A DNA stretch of 64,000 bases from Photobacterium sanctipauli (GCF_003026495.1 NZ_PYMA01000007.1:62001-126000); one strand, 5' to 3'; shown: positions 8,632 through 19,023, counted from the stretch's first letter. The notes: generated from the letters alone by a model not told the origin. Made by a program: numbers and translations.

Positions 8632-11178
8632 GTGAAGTTCATAAAGCGATTACTCATACTTGCATTGATTTGCATAATTCTTGGAGTCAGTACAATCTTT
8701 GGTTTCTACCTCTATGTGAAGCCAGAGCTGCCGGATGTTGCAACATTGAAAAATGTTGAATTACAGACACCTATGCAGGTATTCAGTGCTGATGGCAAAC
8801 TGATCTCCCAATTCGGAGAGAAGCGCCGGATCCCGTTGACCCTTGATGAAATCCCGCCGCAAATGGTCAATGCCGTTATCGCAACCGAAGATAGCCGCTA
8901 CTATGATCACCCGGGTATCGACCCTATCGGTATTGCCCGTGCCGCTTTCGTGGTGGCAACATCGGGGAGCGCCAAGCAGGGTGCGAGTACCATCACCCAG
9001 CAGCTCGCCCGTAACTTTTTCTTGACCAACGAGAAGAAGATCATGCGAAAAATCAAAGAGATTTTTATCGCTATCCATATCGAGCAACTGCTGACCAAGG
9101 ATGAAATCCTTGAGCTTTACCTCAACAAAATCTATTTGGGCTACCGCTCCTACGGTGTCGGTGCCGCGGCACAAGTTTATTTCGGTAAGGAGGTCAATGA
9201 TCTGACACTGAGTGAACTCGCCACGATCGCCGGCCTGCCGAAGGCACCGTCAACCATGAACCCGATTTACTCGGTTGATCGCGCAACCTCGCGACGCAAC
9301 GTAGTACTTGGCCGTATGCTGTCTGAAGGCTACATTACCCAAGCCGAGTTCGACCAAGCCCGCTCCGAACCGATTGTTGCCCGCTACCACAGTGCCGAAA
9401 TTGAGCTAAACGCGCCGTATTTTGCCGAGCGTGCCCGTGCATGGATGGTCGAGCGCTACGGCGAAGATGCCTATACCTCGGGCATGCGTATTTACACCAC
9501 GGTTGATCCAAAGCTCCAGCGAGCAGCCCAGCAAGCCGCTATCGACAACCTGCTCGGCTATGATCAGCGCCACGGCTTCCGCGGCGAAGTTGCTACCCTG
9601 TGGCAACCAGGCCAGGCGGCATGGAGCAATGAGCAAATCGACGACCACCTAGCCAAGCAGCCAACCTATGGCCAGCTGATCCCGGCGGTGGTGGTTGGTG
9701 TCGAAGGCAAAACCGCCTCTGTTGTCACCAAAGCCGGTGAGCAACAAACCCTAGAATGGGATGGCATGAAGTGGGCAAGGAAGTTCATCACCGACACCCG
9801 CCAGGGCCCGGCACCAAAGAACGCCAGCGATATCTTGGCGGCCGGCCAGCAAATCTGGGTACAGCTCAGGGGTGAGAACTGGGTGCTAAGCCAAGTGCCC
9901 GATGCCAACACCGCGCTTGTTGCGGTTTCACCACAGAACGGTGCGGTGAAAGCAATGGTGGGCGGCTTTAACTTTGTTCACAGCAAATTCAACCGTGCGA
10001 CCCAATCGGTCCGCCAGGTTGGCTCGGCTATCAAGCCGTTTATCTACTCTGCCGCTCTTGATAACGGCATGACCTTGGCATCGCTGGTGAACGATGCCCC
10101 AATCAACCGCTGGGACCAGAGCATGGGCACCGCATGGCGCCCTAAGAACTCGCCACCAACCTACAACGGCCCTACCCGCCTGCGTATTGGCCTGGCCCAG
10201 TCAAAGAACGTGATGGCCGTGCGTGTACTGCAGAATGTTGGCCTGGATGAGACTATCGACTTCCTGACCCGCTTTGGCTTCAAGAAGAAGGACTTGCCGC
10301 GCGCTGAGCCTTTGGCGCTGGGTGCGGGCAGCCTGACACCGCTTGAAGTGGCGCAAGGTTTCGCGGTCTTCGCCAATGGCGGCTACTATGTCGACCCGTA
10401 CTTCATCGAGCGCGTCGAAGACCCATATGGCAACCTGATTTACCAAGCCAACCCAGACATTGTGTGCAACAGCGAATGCCAGCGCGAGCAACAGCAAGCG
10501 GGCAATGTGGTCGCCAGCACTAGCCCGGTATTAAACGACATCGCCATCAGCGAGCAACAGCTAAGTACCTCAGGCAGCAGCCAGGAAAAAGATCAGCAAG
10601 CTGTGCAGTATGCACCGCAGGTGATCTCCGAGCAGAACGCTTTCTTGGTGCGTGAAATGCTGGAAAGCAATATCTGGGGCGGCGGTGACTGGCGTAACGG
10701 TACCGGCTGGAACGGTACGGGTTGGCGAGGCCAGGTGCTAAAACGCCGTGATGTCGGCGGCAAGACCGGTACCACCAATGACTCGAAAGATACTTGGTAT
10801 TCAGGCTTCGGCCCGGGTATTGTTGCCACCTCGTGGGTTGGCTTCGATGATCACAGCCGCAACCTCGGCCGGGTGTCTTGGAACAACAACCTCGACAAGA
10901 ACCAAATTTCGGGTGCTGAGGCCGGCGCTAAAACTGCCCAGCCAGCATGGGTCAGCTTCATGAAAACGGCGCTTGAGGATGTGCCTGTCCAGCGCAAGCA
11001 ATTGCCGGATGACATCGTCAAGGTTCGCATCGACCGTGATTCGGGCAAGCTGAGCAGCCGCAACGACTTCACCTCAATGTTCGAGTACTTCGAGAAGGGT
11101 ACCGAGCCGACGGAGGTGGTCAGCGATCGCGCCGAAGATCAGATCTTCTCGGGGGACAGCTCAGACGAGCTATTCTAG
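8632..11178 (+). CDS. mrcA: Penicillin-binding protein 1A (bifunctional transglycosylase/transpeptidase)
   Basis: 848 residues with a GTG start. A membrane anchor lies at residues 5-27. The glycosyltransferase-51 domain carries the catalytic EDSRYYDHPG motif and the later QGASTITQQLARN. A central OB-like insertion follows. The transpeptidase domain has the active site S465-x-x-K468 (GSAIKPF), a later SKN motif and KTGT at 711-714. It polymerises and cross-links peptidoglycan at the inner membrane. The Asn/Gly/Trp-rich stretch GGGDWRNGTGWNGTGW just before KTGT is typical of Vibrio-type PBP1A. Divergence from pilM matches Vibrio synteny. The ribosome-binding site is weak (GGGAA). Confidence 0.96.
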   Translation: MKFIKRLLILALICIILGVSTIFGFYLYVKPELPDVATLKNVELQTPMQVFSADGKLISQFGEKRRIPLTLDEIPPQMVNAVIATEDSRYYDHPGIDPIGIARAAFVVATSGSAKQGASTITQQLARNFFLTNEKKIMRKIKEIFIAIHIEQLLTKDEILELYLNKIYLGYRSYGVGAAAQVYFGKEVNDLTLSELATIAGLPKAPSTMNPIYSVDRATSRRNVVLGRMLSEGYITQAEFDQARSEPIVARYHSAEIELNAPYFAERARAWMVERYGEDAYTSGMRIYTTVDPKLQRAAQQAAIDNLLGYDQRHGFRGEVATLWQPGQAAWSNEQIDDHLAKQPTYGQLIPAVVVGVEGKTASVVTKAGEQQTLEWDGMKWARKFITDTRQGPAPKNASDILAAGQQIWVQLRGENWVLSQVPDANTALVAVSPQNGAVKAMVGGFNFVHSKFNRATQSVRQVGSAIKPFIYSAALDNGMTLASLVNDAPINRWDQSMGTAWRPKNSPPTYNGPTRLRIGLAQSKNVMAVRVLQNVGLDETIDFLTRFGFKKKDLPRAEPLALGAGSLTPLEVAQGFAVFANGGYYVDPYFIERVEDPYGNLIYQANPDIVCNSECQREQQQAGNVVASTSPVLNDIAISEQQLSTSGSSQEKDQQAVQYAPQVISEQNAFLVREMLESNIWGGGDWRNGTGWNGTGWRGQVLKRRDVGGKTGTTNDSKDTWYSGFGPGIVATSWVGFDDHSRNLGRVSWNNNLDKNQISGAEAGAKTAQPAWVSFMKTALEDVPVQRKQLPDDIVKVRIDRDSGKLSSRNDFTSMFEYFEKGTEPTEVVSDRAEDQIFSGDSSDELF

Positions 11179-11195
11179 CCAAGCACCAAAACGAC

Positions 11196-11221
11196 AAAGA
11201 GCACCGCAAGGTGCTCTTTTT
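11196..11221 (+). terminator. Rho-independent terminator after mrcA
   Basis: A 10-base-pair stem (AAAGAGCACC with GGTGCTCTTT) with a GCAA tetraloop and T residues follows, 17 bases after the mrcA stop. Confidence 0.85.
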
Positions 11222-11256
11222 GTATCAGTTGTATCAGTTGTATCAGTTGTATCAGT
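11221..11256. repeat. Four tandem copies of a 9-base repeat (TGTATCAGT)
   Basis: Four perfect head-to-tail copies of TGTATCAGT lie between the mrcA terminator and the oxyR stop codon. The unit carries no hairpin. This looks like a slippage-expanded microrepeat outside coding sequence, useful as a strain-typing marker. Confidence 0.9.
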
Positions 11257-11259
11257 CGC

Positions 11260-12165
11260 TTAATCGTCTGCCGGCAACTTGGTCGCAATATGCTGCTGGA
11301 TCAGCTCCGCCAGTTTCTCATAGCGCGCCTTGAGCGGCGATCCCGGGCGGTAGGCCAAGGTGATAAGGCGGGTTGGCACTGGGTTTTCTGCCGTTATGTA
11401 ACAAACCCCGTCGCGCTGGCGCTCCTTGGGGATAGCCAGCTGCGGGAGCAAGGTGATCCCGCTTCCCGCCGCGACCATATTGCGCAAGGTTTCGAGGCTG
11501 GTTGCCTTGAAGCTGCCATCCTCGGTCGCGCCAGCGGCAAAACAGAACCCCATCGCCTGATCCCGCAAGCAGTGGCCGTCGCCCAACATCAAGACGGTTT
11601 CGCCGCTCAGCCCCACCATGTCAAAGCAATCAAGCGATGACCAAGGGTGGTCTTCCGGCACGGCCAGCACCATAGGTTCATGGTAAAGCGGTAGCTCAAT
11701 AAAAGGTTCCGTCTCTTCGACGGCTGCCAAGATGATGCAATCAAGCTTGCCTTCTTCCAACTGCTTCACCAGTTGATGGGTTTGCGCCTCATGCAGGAAA
11801 AGCTCAAGTTCAGGGAAATTGGCTTTGATCTGAGGAATTATATGCGGCAGCAGGTAGGGCCCAACGGTGGGGATGAAACCGATATGCAAAGGCCCGGACA
11901 TGCTCTCGCCCTGCTGGCTCGCCAACTCGGTCAATACTTTCACTTCCAACAATACTTTTTGCGCCTGCGCGACTAAGCTCAAACCGGCATCGGTAAAAAG
12001 TACCTTGCGGCTGGTTCGCTCGAGCAATGCAACACCCAACTCATCTTCCAGTTTGCGGATTTGGCCGCTCAGGGTCGGTTGGCTGACAAAGCACGCCTCG
12101 GCTGCCTTGCGAAAATGCTTATGCTCGGACAGGGCGACCAGGTATTCAAGATCACGGATATTCAT
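11260..12165 (-). CDS. oxyR: Hydrogen-peroxide sensor, LysR-family regulator OxyR
   Basis: 301 residues. The start [12 protein letters not shown] at 12165 matches E. coli OxyR; longer upstream frames are not needed. The N-terminal winged helix (about 1-60, [19 protein letters not shown]) is nearly identical to the E. coli protein. The redox switch cysteines Cys199 and Cys208 in [14 protein letters not shown] are conserved at the same numbers. Oxidised OxyR activates peroxide-defence genes and represses itself. It is divergent from a peroxiredoxin-glutaredoxin gene, with an OxyR-type operator starting 15 bases upstream of its own start codon. Confidence 0.97.
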   Translation of the reverse strand: MNIRDLEYLVALSEHKHFRKAAEACFVSQPTLSGQIRKLEDELGVALLERTSRKVLFTDAGLSLVAQAQKVLLEVKVLTELASQQGESMSGPLHIGFIPTVGPYLLPHIIPQIKANFPELELFLHEAQTHQLVKQLEEGKLDCIILAAVEETEPFIELPLYHEPMVLAVPEDHPWSSLDCFDMVGLSGETVLMLGDGHCLRDQAMGFCFAAGATEDGSFKATSLETLRNMVAAGSGITLLPQLAIPKERQRDGVCYITAENPVPTRLITLAYRPGSPLKARYEKLAELIQQHIATKLPADD

Positions 12166-12179
12166 CGCTAACCACTTTG

Positions 12180-12216
12180 ATAGAAATAAACTATCAAAAC
12201 CATAGCAGCAAACGAT
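12180..12216. promoter_or_regulatory. OxyR operator between oxyR and prx-grx
   Basis: Reading ATAG-N7-CTAT-N7-ATAG-N7-CGAT, the site matches 15 of 16 specified positions of the established four-element OxyR motif ATAG-N7-CTAT-N7-ATAG-N7-CTAT. The only mismatch is in the last quarter-site. A further ATTAGAACTAT-like piece follows. Its place, 15 bases before the oxyR start and about 113 bases before prx-grx, fits autorepression plus activation of the divergent gene. Confidence 0.88.
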
Positions 12217-12329
12217 TAGAACTATCAAGCCAGAAATCACATAATCATCACATCAACAGGGAGCAACGAGAGATACACTCCGGTTGTAACAAAAAAACCA
12301 TTAAGCATTTAAAGTTAAAGGAAAAGATT

Positions 12330-13058
12330 ATGTTTGCATCTAAAGAAGGCCAAGCAATCCCTCAGGTAACCTTCCACACTCGCCAAGGCGATCAGTGGGT
12401 CGACGTGACAACCAACGAGCTATTCGACAACAAGACCGTTATCGTATTCAGCCTACCGGGCGCGTTTACCCCGACTTGTTCTTCTAGCCACCTACCACGC
12501 TACAACGAGCTGGCGCCTATCTTTGCCGAGCACGGTGTCGACGACATCCTATGTGTATCGGTCAACGATACCTTTGTAATGAACGCTTGGAAGGCTGATC
12601 AGGAAGCTGAAAACATCACCTTCATCCCAGATGGCAACGGCGAGTTTTCCAAAGGCATGGGCATGCTGGTTGATAAAGAAGAGCTTGGTTTCGGTCCTCG
12701 TTCATGGCGTTACAGCATGCTGGTTAAAAACGGCGTGGTAGAGAAGATGTTCATCGAAAACGAAGAGCCGGGCGACCCGTTCAAGGTTTCTGATGCCGAC
12801 ACCATGCTGAAATACATTGCCCCTAGCCACCAGCTGCAGGAGTCAATCACTGTATTTACCAAGCCAGGCTGTCCTTTCTGTGCCAAAGCAAAGCAAAACC
12901 TTATCGACAAAGGTTTGCAATATGAAGAAGTGGTACTGGGTAAAGACGCAACAACCGTTAGCCTACGCGCAATCTCTGGCCGCAGCACGGTACCTCAAGT
13001 ATTCATCGGTGGTAAGCACATCGGTGGCAGCGAAGAGCTAGAAGCTTACCTAGGCTAA
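12330..13058 (+). CDS. Peroxiredoxin-glutaredoxin fusion protein (hybrid Prx5/Grx)
   Basis: 242 residues from the ATG at 12330, preceded by AAAGGAAAAG. Residues 1-165 form a Prx5-type peroxiredoxin domain with the peroxidatic motif PGAFTPTC, where Cys50 is the likely active residue. Residues 170-242 form a glutaredoxin domain with CPFC (Cys181, Cys184) and the later [10 protein letters not shown] and IGGSEEL glutathione-binding segments. In such hybrids the Grx domain recycles the Prx domain with glutathione. It is divergent from oxyR behind an OxyR operator and followed by a flavoprotein reductase, so peroxide detoxification under OxyR control is the likely job. Longer frames starting near 12177 are rejected because they cross the operator. 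Confidence 0.95.
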   Translation: MFASKEGQAIPQVTFHTRQGDQWVDVTTNELFDNKTVIVFSLPGAFTPTCSSSHLPRYNELAPIFAEHGVDDILCVSVNDTFVMNAWKADQEAENITFIPDGNGEFSKGMGMLVDKEELGFGPRSWRYSMLVKNGVVEKMFIENEEPGDPFKVSDADTMLKYIAPSHQLQESITVFTKPGCPFCAKAKQNLIDKGLQYEEVVLGKDATTVSLRAISGRSTVPQVFIGGKHIGGSEELEAYLG

Positions 13059-13129
13059 GCCCCAGCCATAACAATAATACGGCCCGGTGTTGCACTGGGC
13101 CAACAAGCAAGACTTTGTGGAGAAAGCAG

Positions 13130-14581
13130 ATGAAAACGTTGAATGTTGATGTGGCCGTGATCGGTGGTGGTACGGCTGGACTGGGTGCTTACCGCGCAGC
13201 AAGGGCGCACACAGATAGCGTAGCAATGATTGAGGGCGGCCCATACGGCACCACATGCGCACGGGTTGGTTGCATGCCATCAAAGCTACTGATCGCCGCA
13301 GCAGAAAGCGTTCATCAAATTGAAAAAGCACCTGCTTTCGGTGTCCACCCACAAGGCGAGATCGTGATTAACGGCCGCGAGGTGATGGACCGCGTCAAGC
13401 GCGAGCGCGACCGTTTTGTTGGCTTCGTATTGGAAGGCGTTGATGAGATCCCGGCCGAAGACAAAATTACTGGCTATGCAAAGTTCGTTGACGACAACAC
13501 ACTGACCGTTGATAACCACACCCAGATTAATGCCAAGCGCATTGTGATCGCCACGGGCTCTCGCCCGGCCTACCCGGCGGTATGGAACGAGCTAGGCGAC
13601 CGCCTGATCATCAATGATGATGTCTTTGATTGGGACGATTTACCCAATTCGGTCGCGGTATTTGGCCCAGGCGTGATTGGCCTTGAGCTCGGACAAGCAC
13701 TGAAGCGCCTTGGTGTCGACGTGGTCATGTTCGGCTTGGGTGGCCAAGTAGGCCCGCTAACCGATCCAGCAGTGATGGCCTATGCCGATAAAGCCTTCAA
13801 CGAAGAGTTCTACCTCGATGCCGATGTTAAGGTAGAAAGCATGAAGCGCGCAGGCGACAGTGTCGAAATCCAATACCTTGATAAGTCAGGCGAGTTACAA
13901 ACCATCAATGTCGATTACGTGCTGGCCGCCACGGGCCGCCGCCCGAATGTCGACAAACTGGCCATAGAAAATACCCAAATGGAGCTGGATCAACGCGGCG
14001 TACCCGTTGCAGACCACTTCACGCTGCAAACCTCGGTGGAATCCATTTTCATTGCCGGTGATGCCAGCAACCAGTTACCTTTATTGCACGAGGCAGCCGA
14101 CCAAGGCCGAATTGCCGGCGATAACGCAGGCCGCTTCCCCGACATCCGTGCCGGCCTGCGCCGTTCGAAAATTTCTGCGGTATTCTCAGATCCGCAAATC
14201 GCAATGGTCGGTGAAAGCCACAAGGAAATCACCGAACGCCTAGGCAACTGCGGCTGCTTTGAAACCGGCATCGTTTCATTCGAGAACCAAGGCCGCTCGC
14301 GGGTGATGCTGCGCAACAAGGGTGTCCTGCATGTCTATGGCGAGCATGGTACCGGCCGCTTCCTTGGTGCCGAGATGATGGGCCCGAATGCCGAGCACCT
14401 CGCCCACCTATTGGCATGGGCACACCAAAACAAGATGACCGTGGCCGAAATGCTAGATATGCCTTTCTACCACCCGGTCATTGAGGAAGGCGTTCGTACC
14501 GCGCTGCGAGATCTGAACGCCAAGCTCCACCTCGGCCCAGAGATGATCAAGCATTGCTTGGACTGCGGCCCAGGCTGCTAA
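13130..14581 (+). CDS. FAD-dependent pyridine nucleotide-disulfide oxidoreductase (dihydrolipoyl dehydrogenase-like)
   Basis: 483 residues; the ATG at 13130 has a GGAG site 7 bases upstream. The N-terminal FAD-binding VIGGGTAGLGA, redox-active pair Cys43 and Cys48 (CARVGC), NAD(P)-binding GPGVIGLELGQAL, second FAD motif FIAGDAS and dimerisation-domain HPVIEEG are all present. The fold is that of dihydrolipoyl dehydrogenases, but the gene is not with pyruvate or 2-oxoglutarate dehydrogenase genes. It lies 71 bases after prx-grx, so it may reduce a thiol substrate in peroxide defence. Unusually, the C-terminus ends in Cys476-x2-Cys479-x3-Cys483, recalling the C-terminal cysteines of mercuric and thioredoxin reductases. 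The physiological substrate is unknown. Confidence 0.85.
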   Translation: MKTLNVDVAVIGGGTAGLGAYRAARAHTDSVAMIEGGPYGTTCARVGCMPSKLLIAAAESVHQIEKAPAFGVHPQGEIVINGREVMDRVKRERDRFVGFVLEGVDEIPAEDKITGYAKFVDDNTLTVDNHTQINAKRIVIATGSRPAYPAVWNELGDRLIINDDVFDWDDLPNSVAVFGPGVIGLELGQALKRLGVDVVMFGLGGQVGPLTDPAVMAYADKAFNEEFYLDADVKVESMKRAGDSVEIQYLDKSGELQTINVDYVLAATGRRPNVDKLAIENTQMELDQRGVPVADHFTLQTSVESIFIAGDASNQLPLLHEAADQGRIAGDNAGRFPDIRAGLRRSKISAVFSDPQIAMVGESHKEITERLGNCGCFETGIVSFENQGRSRVMLRNKGVLHVYGEHGTGRFLGAEMMGPNAEHLAHLLAWAHQNKMTVAEMLDMPFYHPVIEEGVRTALRDLNAKLHLGPEMIKHCLDCGPGC

Positions 14582-14613
14582 CCGAATATCCTACTTTCCT
14601 TGCACTACCGACC

Positions 14614-14645
14614 CGCCCTCCCTGTGAGGGCGTTTTTCTTTTTAC
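14614..14645 (+). terminator. Rho-independent terminator after the disulfide oxidoreductase
   Basis: A 7-base-pair stem CGCCCTC/GAGGGCG with a 5-base loop is followed by a long T-rich tract. Confidence 0.85.
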
Positions 14646-14692
14646 GCCCAGCCTGCTAACCTTGCCCAACCACCACCAGACAAGTCAACGCC

Positions 14693-14947
14693 ATGGCCCA
14701 TTGCCGTCACTGCACCTCAAGCCGGATCAAACAGAAGCTCGGCCGCTGCCGCCGCTGCGTTTTGCAGCTATTGCTGCTGGCACCGCTAAGCTGGCTGGTA
14801 TGGTGGTATTTTTATCTTGCCACGCCCACATCGGTTGAATCCCTAACCCTGCTGTTTGCCGCTTCGGGCTTTACCGCCCTATTGGCCTTGCATGGTATTG
14901 CTGCACTGGCTATCCGCCACGCCAGAAAGCAAAAACCCGACGCTTAG
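14693..14947 (+). CDS. Small membrane protein, function unknown (DUF3624-like)
   Basis: 84 residues. The N-terminus carries two CxxC-like pairs (HCRHC and RCRRC) that could bind a metal. Two hydrophobic helices follow at about residues 23-43 and 50-72, then a basic tail. The size, cysteine pairs and position next to argH recall a small Vibrionaceae family (DUF3624), but I cannot confirm that without a search. It follows a terminator, so it needs its own promoter. Its last codons overlap the hairpin that ends the convergent arg operon. Confidence 0.6.
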   Translation: MAHCRHCTSSRIKQKLGRCRRCVLQLLLLAPLSWLVWWYFYLATPTSVESLTLLFAASGFTALLALHGIAALAIRHARKQKPDA

Positions 14948-14958
14948 CGCCGGGCTTT
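14933..14958 (-). terminator. Terminator of the arginine operon
   Basis: On the minus strand CCCGGCGC and GCGTCGGG form a stem with a short loop, followed by TTTTTGCTTT. It lies 50 bases past the argH stop and overlaps the end of the convergent small gene. Confidence 0.7.
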
Positions 14959-15006
14959 GATACAAAATACCCCTGATCTAGGCATGCTTGCCGTTAAACG
15001 ACCAGG

Positions 15007-16884
15007 CTATGCCACATTCACGGTTGGGATCACTTGCTCTTGATCCAAGCGTACTTCCAGCGCAACCTCATCACAAGCGTGCTGGCGAGGACAGCGGTCA
15101 CAGTCTTTCATCACCTTCTCAGGCAACAGCGACTTCGACGTTGGGATAAAGCCCTGCTTCATGAAGAACTCAGGCACACGGGTCAGCACAAAGACCTTCT
15201 TGATAGCCATTTGATCGGCTTTCTCAATCAGGTGCTCGACAATCGCCTTGCCCTGCCCCTGTTGCTGCCAACCGGCCTCAACACCCAAGGAGCGGATTTC
15301 GGCCAAGCCGGAGTCATAAACATACAAGGACGCACACCCCGTTACCGTACCATGGTGCTCGGCTACGGCGAACGAGCCAATATCACGTACCAGTTCATTA
15401 CGCAGCCTTGGCAGGTTCTCGCCAAGCCCCGCCCAATAGGCGACCATGCCCTCGATAGCATCGAGATCGGTCAGGCGCGCCCCGCGAACTTTGACCCCTG
15501 GCGAGTAACGCTTCTCTAGGCGCTTCTCGGCCTGGCTGATCGCAAAGTCGACCTGGTTCGGTGCCACACCACCAAGTGCACAACGCTTCTCCAAGCAAGA
15601 CTCAATCGTCAGGATAGGATATACATCGTTGTCTATCACCTCGGAGAAGCCCTTCATTTCTTCCAGCGACAACTCTTCCAGTGCGCAGCCCTTGGCAATG
15701 GCCGCCACTACCGCAACCCCGACAATATGGTGCGCTTCACGGAACGGGATCCCCTTCGCCACCAAGTAATCGGCTAGCTCTGTCGCATTCGAGTAACCCT
15801 GCATCGCCGCTTCCAGCGTACGCTCTTTGTTCACTTTGATACCATCGAAGCACAACGCGGCCATTTCCATGCATTCATGCCAGCTATCAAGGGCATCGAA
15901 CAAGCCTTCCTTGTCTTCTTGCATATCCTTGTTGTAGGCCAGCGGCAGTGCCTTCACCGTCATCATCATACCGGTCATGGCGCCGTATACCCGGCCGCAC
16001 TTACCACGGATCAGCTCAAGCGCATCCGGGTTTTTCTTCTGCGGCATCAGTGACGAGCCGGATGTCACGGTATCGGCCAACTCGATAAAGTTAGACTCGC
16101 CGGAGTTGTAGAAGATCAAATCTTCGGCCATGCGCGACAGATGAAGCATCGAAATCGACGCCGTGGATAGCAGCTCCATCACATGGTCACGATCCGAAAC
16201 CGAGTCCAGGCTGTTACGGGTTGCGCGTTGGAAGCCCAGGCTATGGGCCAGCACTTCACGGTCAATCGGGTAAGCTGTCCCCGCAAGGGCGCCCGAGCCC
16301 AGCGGACAGGTATCCAACCGATCCATCGCATCTTGCAAGCGCGAGTAGTCACGCTCGAACATTTCAACATAGGCCAAACACCAATGGGCAAAGGTAACCG
16401 GCTGGGCACGCTGAAGGTGGGTGTAACCCGGCAATACCGTACCTTGGTGATCACGGGCAACCGAGACCAGCTGGTTCTGAAGCTGATCAAGCATCAACAG
16501 CAGCTGCTGGCCTTGCTGGCGGCACCATAGCTTGAGGTCGGTGGCAACCTGGTCGTTACGCGAACGGCCGGTATGAAGCTTCTTGCCCAAGTCACCGACC
16601 TTGGCAATCAACTGCTGCTCAACCCAACTATGGATATCTTCGGCATCCGAGCGCAGGATCTGCTCCGGATCTTCCATTACCGCCAACTTAAGCTCGTTAA
16701 GTGCCAGCTCCAACTTCTGCTGCTCTTCATCGGTCAGGACATTCACCTGACGCAATGCCTTCGACCAAGCAATCGAGCCCACGATATCTTGCTCCGCCAA
16801 ACGGTAGTCAAAACGCAATGAATCGTTGAACTGCTTAAACCGTGTGTCAGCTGCCTGACTGAACCGTCCGCCCCAGAGTGCCAT
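15007..16884 (-). CDS. argH: Argininosuccinate lyase fused to an N-acetyltransferase domain, ArgH(A)
   Basis: 625 residues, versus about 460 for ordinary ArgH. Residues 1-460 are a complete lyase with the signature [12 protein letters not shown], cleaving argininosuccinate to arginine and fumarate. Residues from about 470 form a GNAT domain with the acetyl-CoA loop WQQQGQGKA and [13 protein letters not shown], like the acetyltransferase part of N-acetylglutamate synthase. Such ArgH(A) fusions are known from Moritella and Vibrio, where the domain can supply N-acetylglutamate, the first step of arginine synthesis. The tail has a cysteine cluster [10 protein letters not shown]. It is the last gene of argCBGH(A). 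The acetyltransferase activity is inferred. Confidence 0.95.
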   Translation of the reverse strand: MALWGGRFSQAADTRFKQFNDSLRFDYRLAEQDIVGSIAWSKALRQVNVLTDEEQQKLELALNELKLAVMEDPEQILRSDAEDIHSWVEQQLIAKVGDLGKKLHTGRSRNDQVATDLKLWCRQQGQQLLLMLDQLQNQLVSVARDHQGTVLPGYTHLQRAQPVTFAHWCLAYVEMFERDYSRLQDAMDRLDTCPLGSGALAGTAYPIDREVLAHSLGFQRATRNSLDSVSDRDHVMELLSTASISMLHLSRMAEDLIFYNSGESNFIELADTVTSGSSLMPQKKNPDALELIRGKCGRVYGAMTGMMMTVKALPLAYNKDMQEDKEGLFDALDSWHECMEMAALCFDGIKVNKERTLEAAMQGYSNATELADYLVAKGIPFREAHHIVGVAVVAAIAKGCALEELSLEEMKGFSEVIDNDVYPILTIESCLEKRCALGGVAPNQVDFAISQAEKRLEKRYSPGVKVRGARLTDLDAIEGMVAYWAGLGENLPRLRNELVRDIGSFAVAEHHGTVTGCASLYVYDSGLAEIRSLGVEAGWQQQGQGKAIVEHLIEKADQMAIKKVFVLTRVPEFFMKQGFIPTSKSLLPEKVMKDCDRCPRQHACDEVALEVRLDQEQVIPTVNVA

Positions 16885-16938
16885 GGTACTTCTCCTATGT
16901 TTCCTACTCGACTTGCTCGTTGCTGCTAATTATGGGTA

Positions 16939-18147
16939 TTACTTTTTCTGCTCGTTCAGGGCACGGATGCGGCTTGCCAGCGAGTAAAGGCGGATGAAGC
17001 CACCAGCATGGCTGTGATCGTAAACCTCATCTTCACCAAATGTTGCAAACTCTTCTGAATACAAGCTGTTAGCAGAGCGCTTCTGAACAACGGTAGCTTG
17101 ACCTTTATACAGTTTTACCACAACCTCACCGCTCACATCTTGCGCCAATTCATCGGCTGCAGCAAGAAGCGACTTACATAGCGGGGTAAACCAGCGGCCA
17201 TCGTAAATCAGGTGGGAAGCCTTGAGGCCAATGCTCTCACGGAACTCGTAAGACTCCTTGTCCAGCACCAACTGCTCAACCGCACGCAGGGCTTCGTTCA
17301 TGATGGTGCCCCCCGGGGTTTCGTAGCAACCACGCGACTTCATACCAACCAAGCGGTTTTCCACGATATCGATACGGCCAACACCGTGCTCGGCACCTTT
17401 GTCGTTCAGGTAAGTCAGGGCATTGAGTGGCGACATTGCTTCGCCGTCAACTGCCACAATTTCACCCTTTTCGACCAGCACAGACACAAGCTCAGGCTTC
17501 TCAGGCGCATCTTCTGGATCTTTGGTCCATACCCAGCAAAGCTCGTTTGGCTGGTTCCAAGTATCTTCCAGCACACCACCTTCGGTAGAGATATGCCACG
17601 CATTCGCGTCACGCGAGTAAATCTTTTCCAGCGAAGCCGTACATGGAATGTCACGCTCAGCCAAGTAATCAAGCAGGGCTTCACGGCTACGCAGATCCCA
17701 CTCACGCCATGGGGCAATCACCGCCAGTTGTGGTGCCAGCGCCGCATAAGCACTTTCGAAACGCACCTGATCGTTACCCTTGCCCGTACAACCGTGGCAA
17801 AGTGCATCAGCGCCGACTTCCAGTGCACACTCAACCTGCGCCTTGGCAATGATTGGACGTGCCATTGACGTACCCAGCAGGTACTTGCCTTCGTAGATCG
17901 CACCGGTTTTCAGGCTTGGGTAGATGTAGTCCTTCACCATTTCTTCTTTCAGGTCGGCGATGTAGCAAGACGACGCGCCCGAAGCCAGTGCCTTCTCCTC
18001 GATGCCTTCCAGCTCAGCTTCGCCCTGGCCAACATCGGCCACAAAGGCGACCACTTCACAGTCATAGTTTTCTTTCAGCCATGGAATGATGGCCGATGTG
18101 TCCAGACCGCCGGAATAGGCCAATACTACTTTAGATACCTTGCTCAT
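16939..18147 (-). CDS. argG: Argininosuccinate synthase
   Basis: 402 residues, the short (about 400-residue) ArgG type. The N-terminal ATP pyrophosphatase motif AYSGGLDTS is at residues 10-18, followed by [15 protein letters not shown] and the citrulline/aspartate-binding segments. It joins citrulline and aspartate using ATP, the step before ArgH. It lies 54 bases ahead of argH(A) and 86 after argB in the same minus-strand operon. Confidence 0.97.
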   Translation of the reverse strand: MSKVSKVVLAYSGGLDTSAIIPWLKENYDCEVVAFVADVGQGEAELEGIEEKALASGASSCYIADLKEEMVKDYIYPSLKTGAIYEGKYLLGTSMARPIIAKAQVECALEVGADALCHGCTGKGNDQVRFESAYAALAPQLAVIAPWREWDLRSREALLDYLAERDIPCTASLEKIYSRDANAWHISTEGGVLEDTWNQPNELCWVWTKDPEDAPEKPELVSVLVEKGEIVAVDGEAMSPLNALTYLNDKGAEHGVGRIDIVENRLVGMKSRGCYETPGGTIMNEALRAVEQLVLDKESYEFRESIGLKASHLIYDGRWFTPLCKSLLAAADELAQDVSGEVVVKLYKGQATVVQKRSANSLYSEEFATFGEDEVYDHSHAGGFIRLYSLASRIRALNEQKK

Positions 18148-18233
18148 AATTCTCTCCTAGTTACCTGCTCGACGGTCACCCCGCTCAGGTGATTAATGTG
18201 TCCGTGTATACAATTTGTTTTGCTGGAGCTTGG

Positions 18234-19013
18234 CTACAGCGAGAATTTGGTTCCGATGCTCTGGCCATCAAACAAGTCGGCCAGCTTATCGGGATAACGC
18301 CATGTCGCCACTTCAATCGGGCGACCCAGTGCCTTAGCCGCATCAAATGCCGCACGCACTTTGACAATCATGCCGTCGGTGATCACCGCCTGGGTGATCA
18401 GCGCCTCGGCTTCAGATTCGGTTAATTGGTTAATCAAGCGCCCTTTGCCATCCAGCACCCCGCTAACGTCAGATAGCAAAACCAGCTCCGCATCGAGGGC
18501 AGCCGCCACTGCAACCGCAGCTTGGTCGGCATTCACGTTCATCAGAGCGCCGTTGCTGTCGAGGCCGATCGAGCTGACGATAGGCAGAAAGCCCGCCGCC
18601 ATGATCTGGCTGATCAATTTGCTGTCGCCCGGTGCCGCCTTGCCCACCGCACCCAACTCGGGATCCAGCTCGCTAATTTGGCATAGGCCGCCATCAGCCA
18701 AGCTAAGGCCTACCGCTGCCACACCAGCTTTCTGAGCCTGGCCCTGCAGCAACTTGTTTGCCGTTCCCGCCAAGGCACCGGCGATATAAGGAATTTGCTC
18801 AGCCGGGGTTACACGCAAGCCGTCTTTCTTCACGGTCTCTAGCTGCAACTTGGCCATCAGATCATCGACGAGGTAGCCGCCACCGTGAACCAATAACAGG
18901 GGACGCTGTGCTTGCTGCTGATATTGGCCAATTGCCCCAAACAGTTTTTCCAGCGTTTCGGTGCATGAAAGAACCGCACCGCCCAATTTAATTACAAAAG
19001 GAACCTGACTCAT
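18234..19013 (-). CDS. argB: N-acetylglutamate kinase
   Basis: 259 residues. The amino-acid kinase fold starts with [10 protein letters not shown], has VHGGG around residue 43 and [20 protein letters not shown] near residue 163. It phosphorylates N-acetylglutamate in the acetylated arginine pathway. The length matches the short enteric type, which lacks the N-terminal extension linked to arginine inhibition. It is 10 bases from argC. Confidence 0.96.
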   Translation of the reverse strand: MSQVPFVIKLGGAVLSCTETLEKLFGAIGQYQQQAQRPLLLVHGGGYLVDDLMAKLQLETVKKDGLRVTPAEQIPYIAGALAGTANKLLQGQAQKAGVAAVGLSLADGGLCQISELDPELGAVGKAAPGDSKLISQIMAAGFLPIVSSIGLDSNGALMNVNADQAAVAVAAALDAELVLLSDVSGVLDGKGRLINQLTESEAEALITQAVITDGMIVKVRAAFDAAKALGRPIEVATWRYPDKLADLFDGQSIGTKFSL

Positions 19014-19023
19014 GACACTACTC

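Noticed and set aside
13081..13101. GGCCC...GGGCC hairpin between prx-grx and the flavoprotein gene as a terminator
   Set aside because: No T-run follows, so it is not called as a terminator; it may only stabilise RNA.
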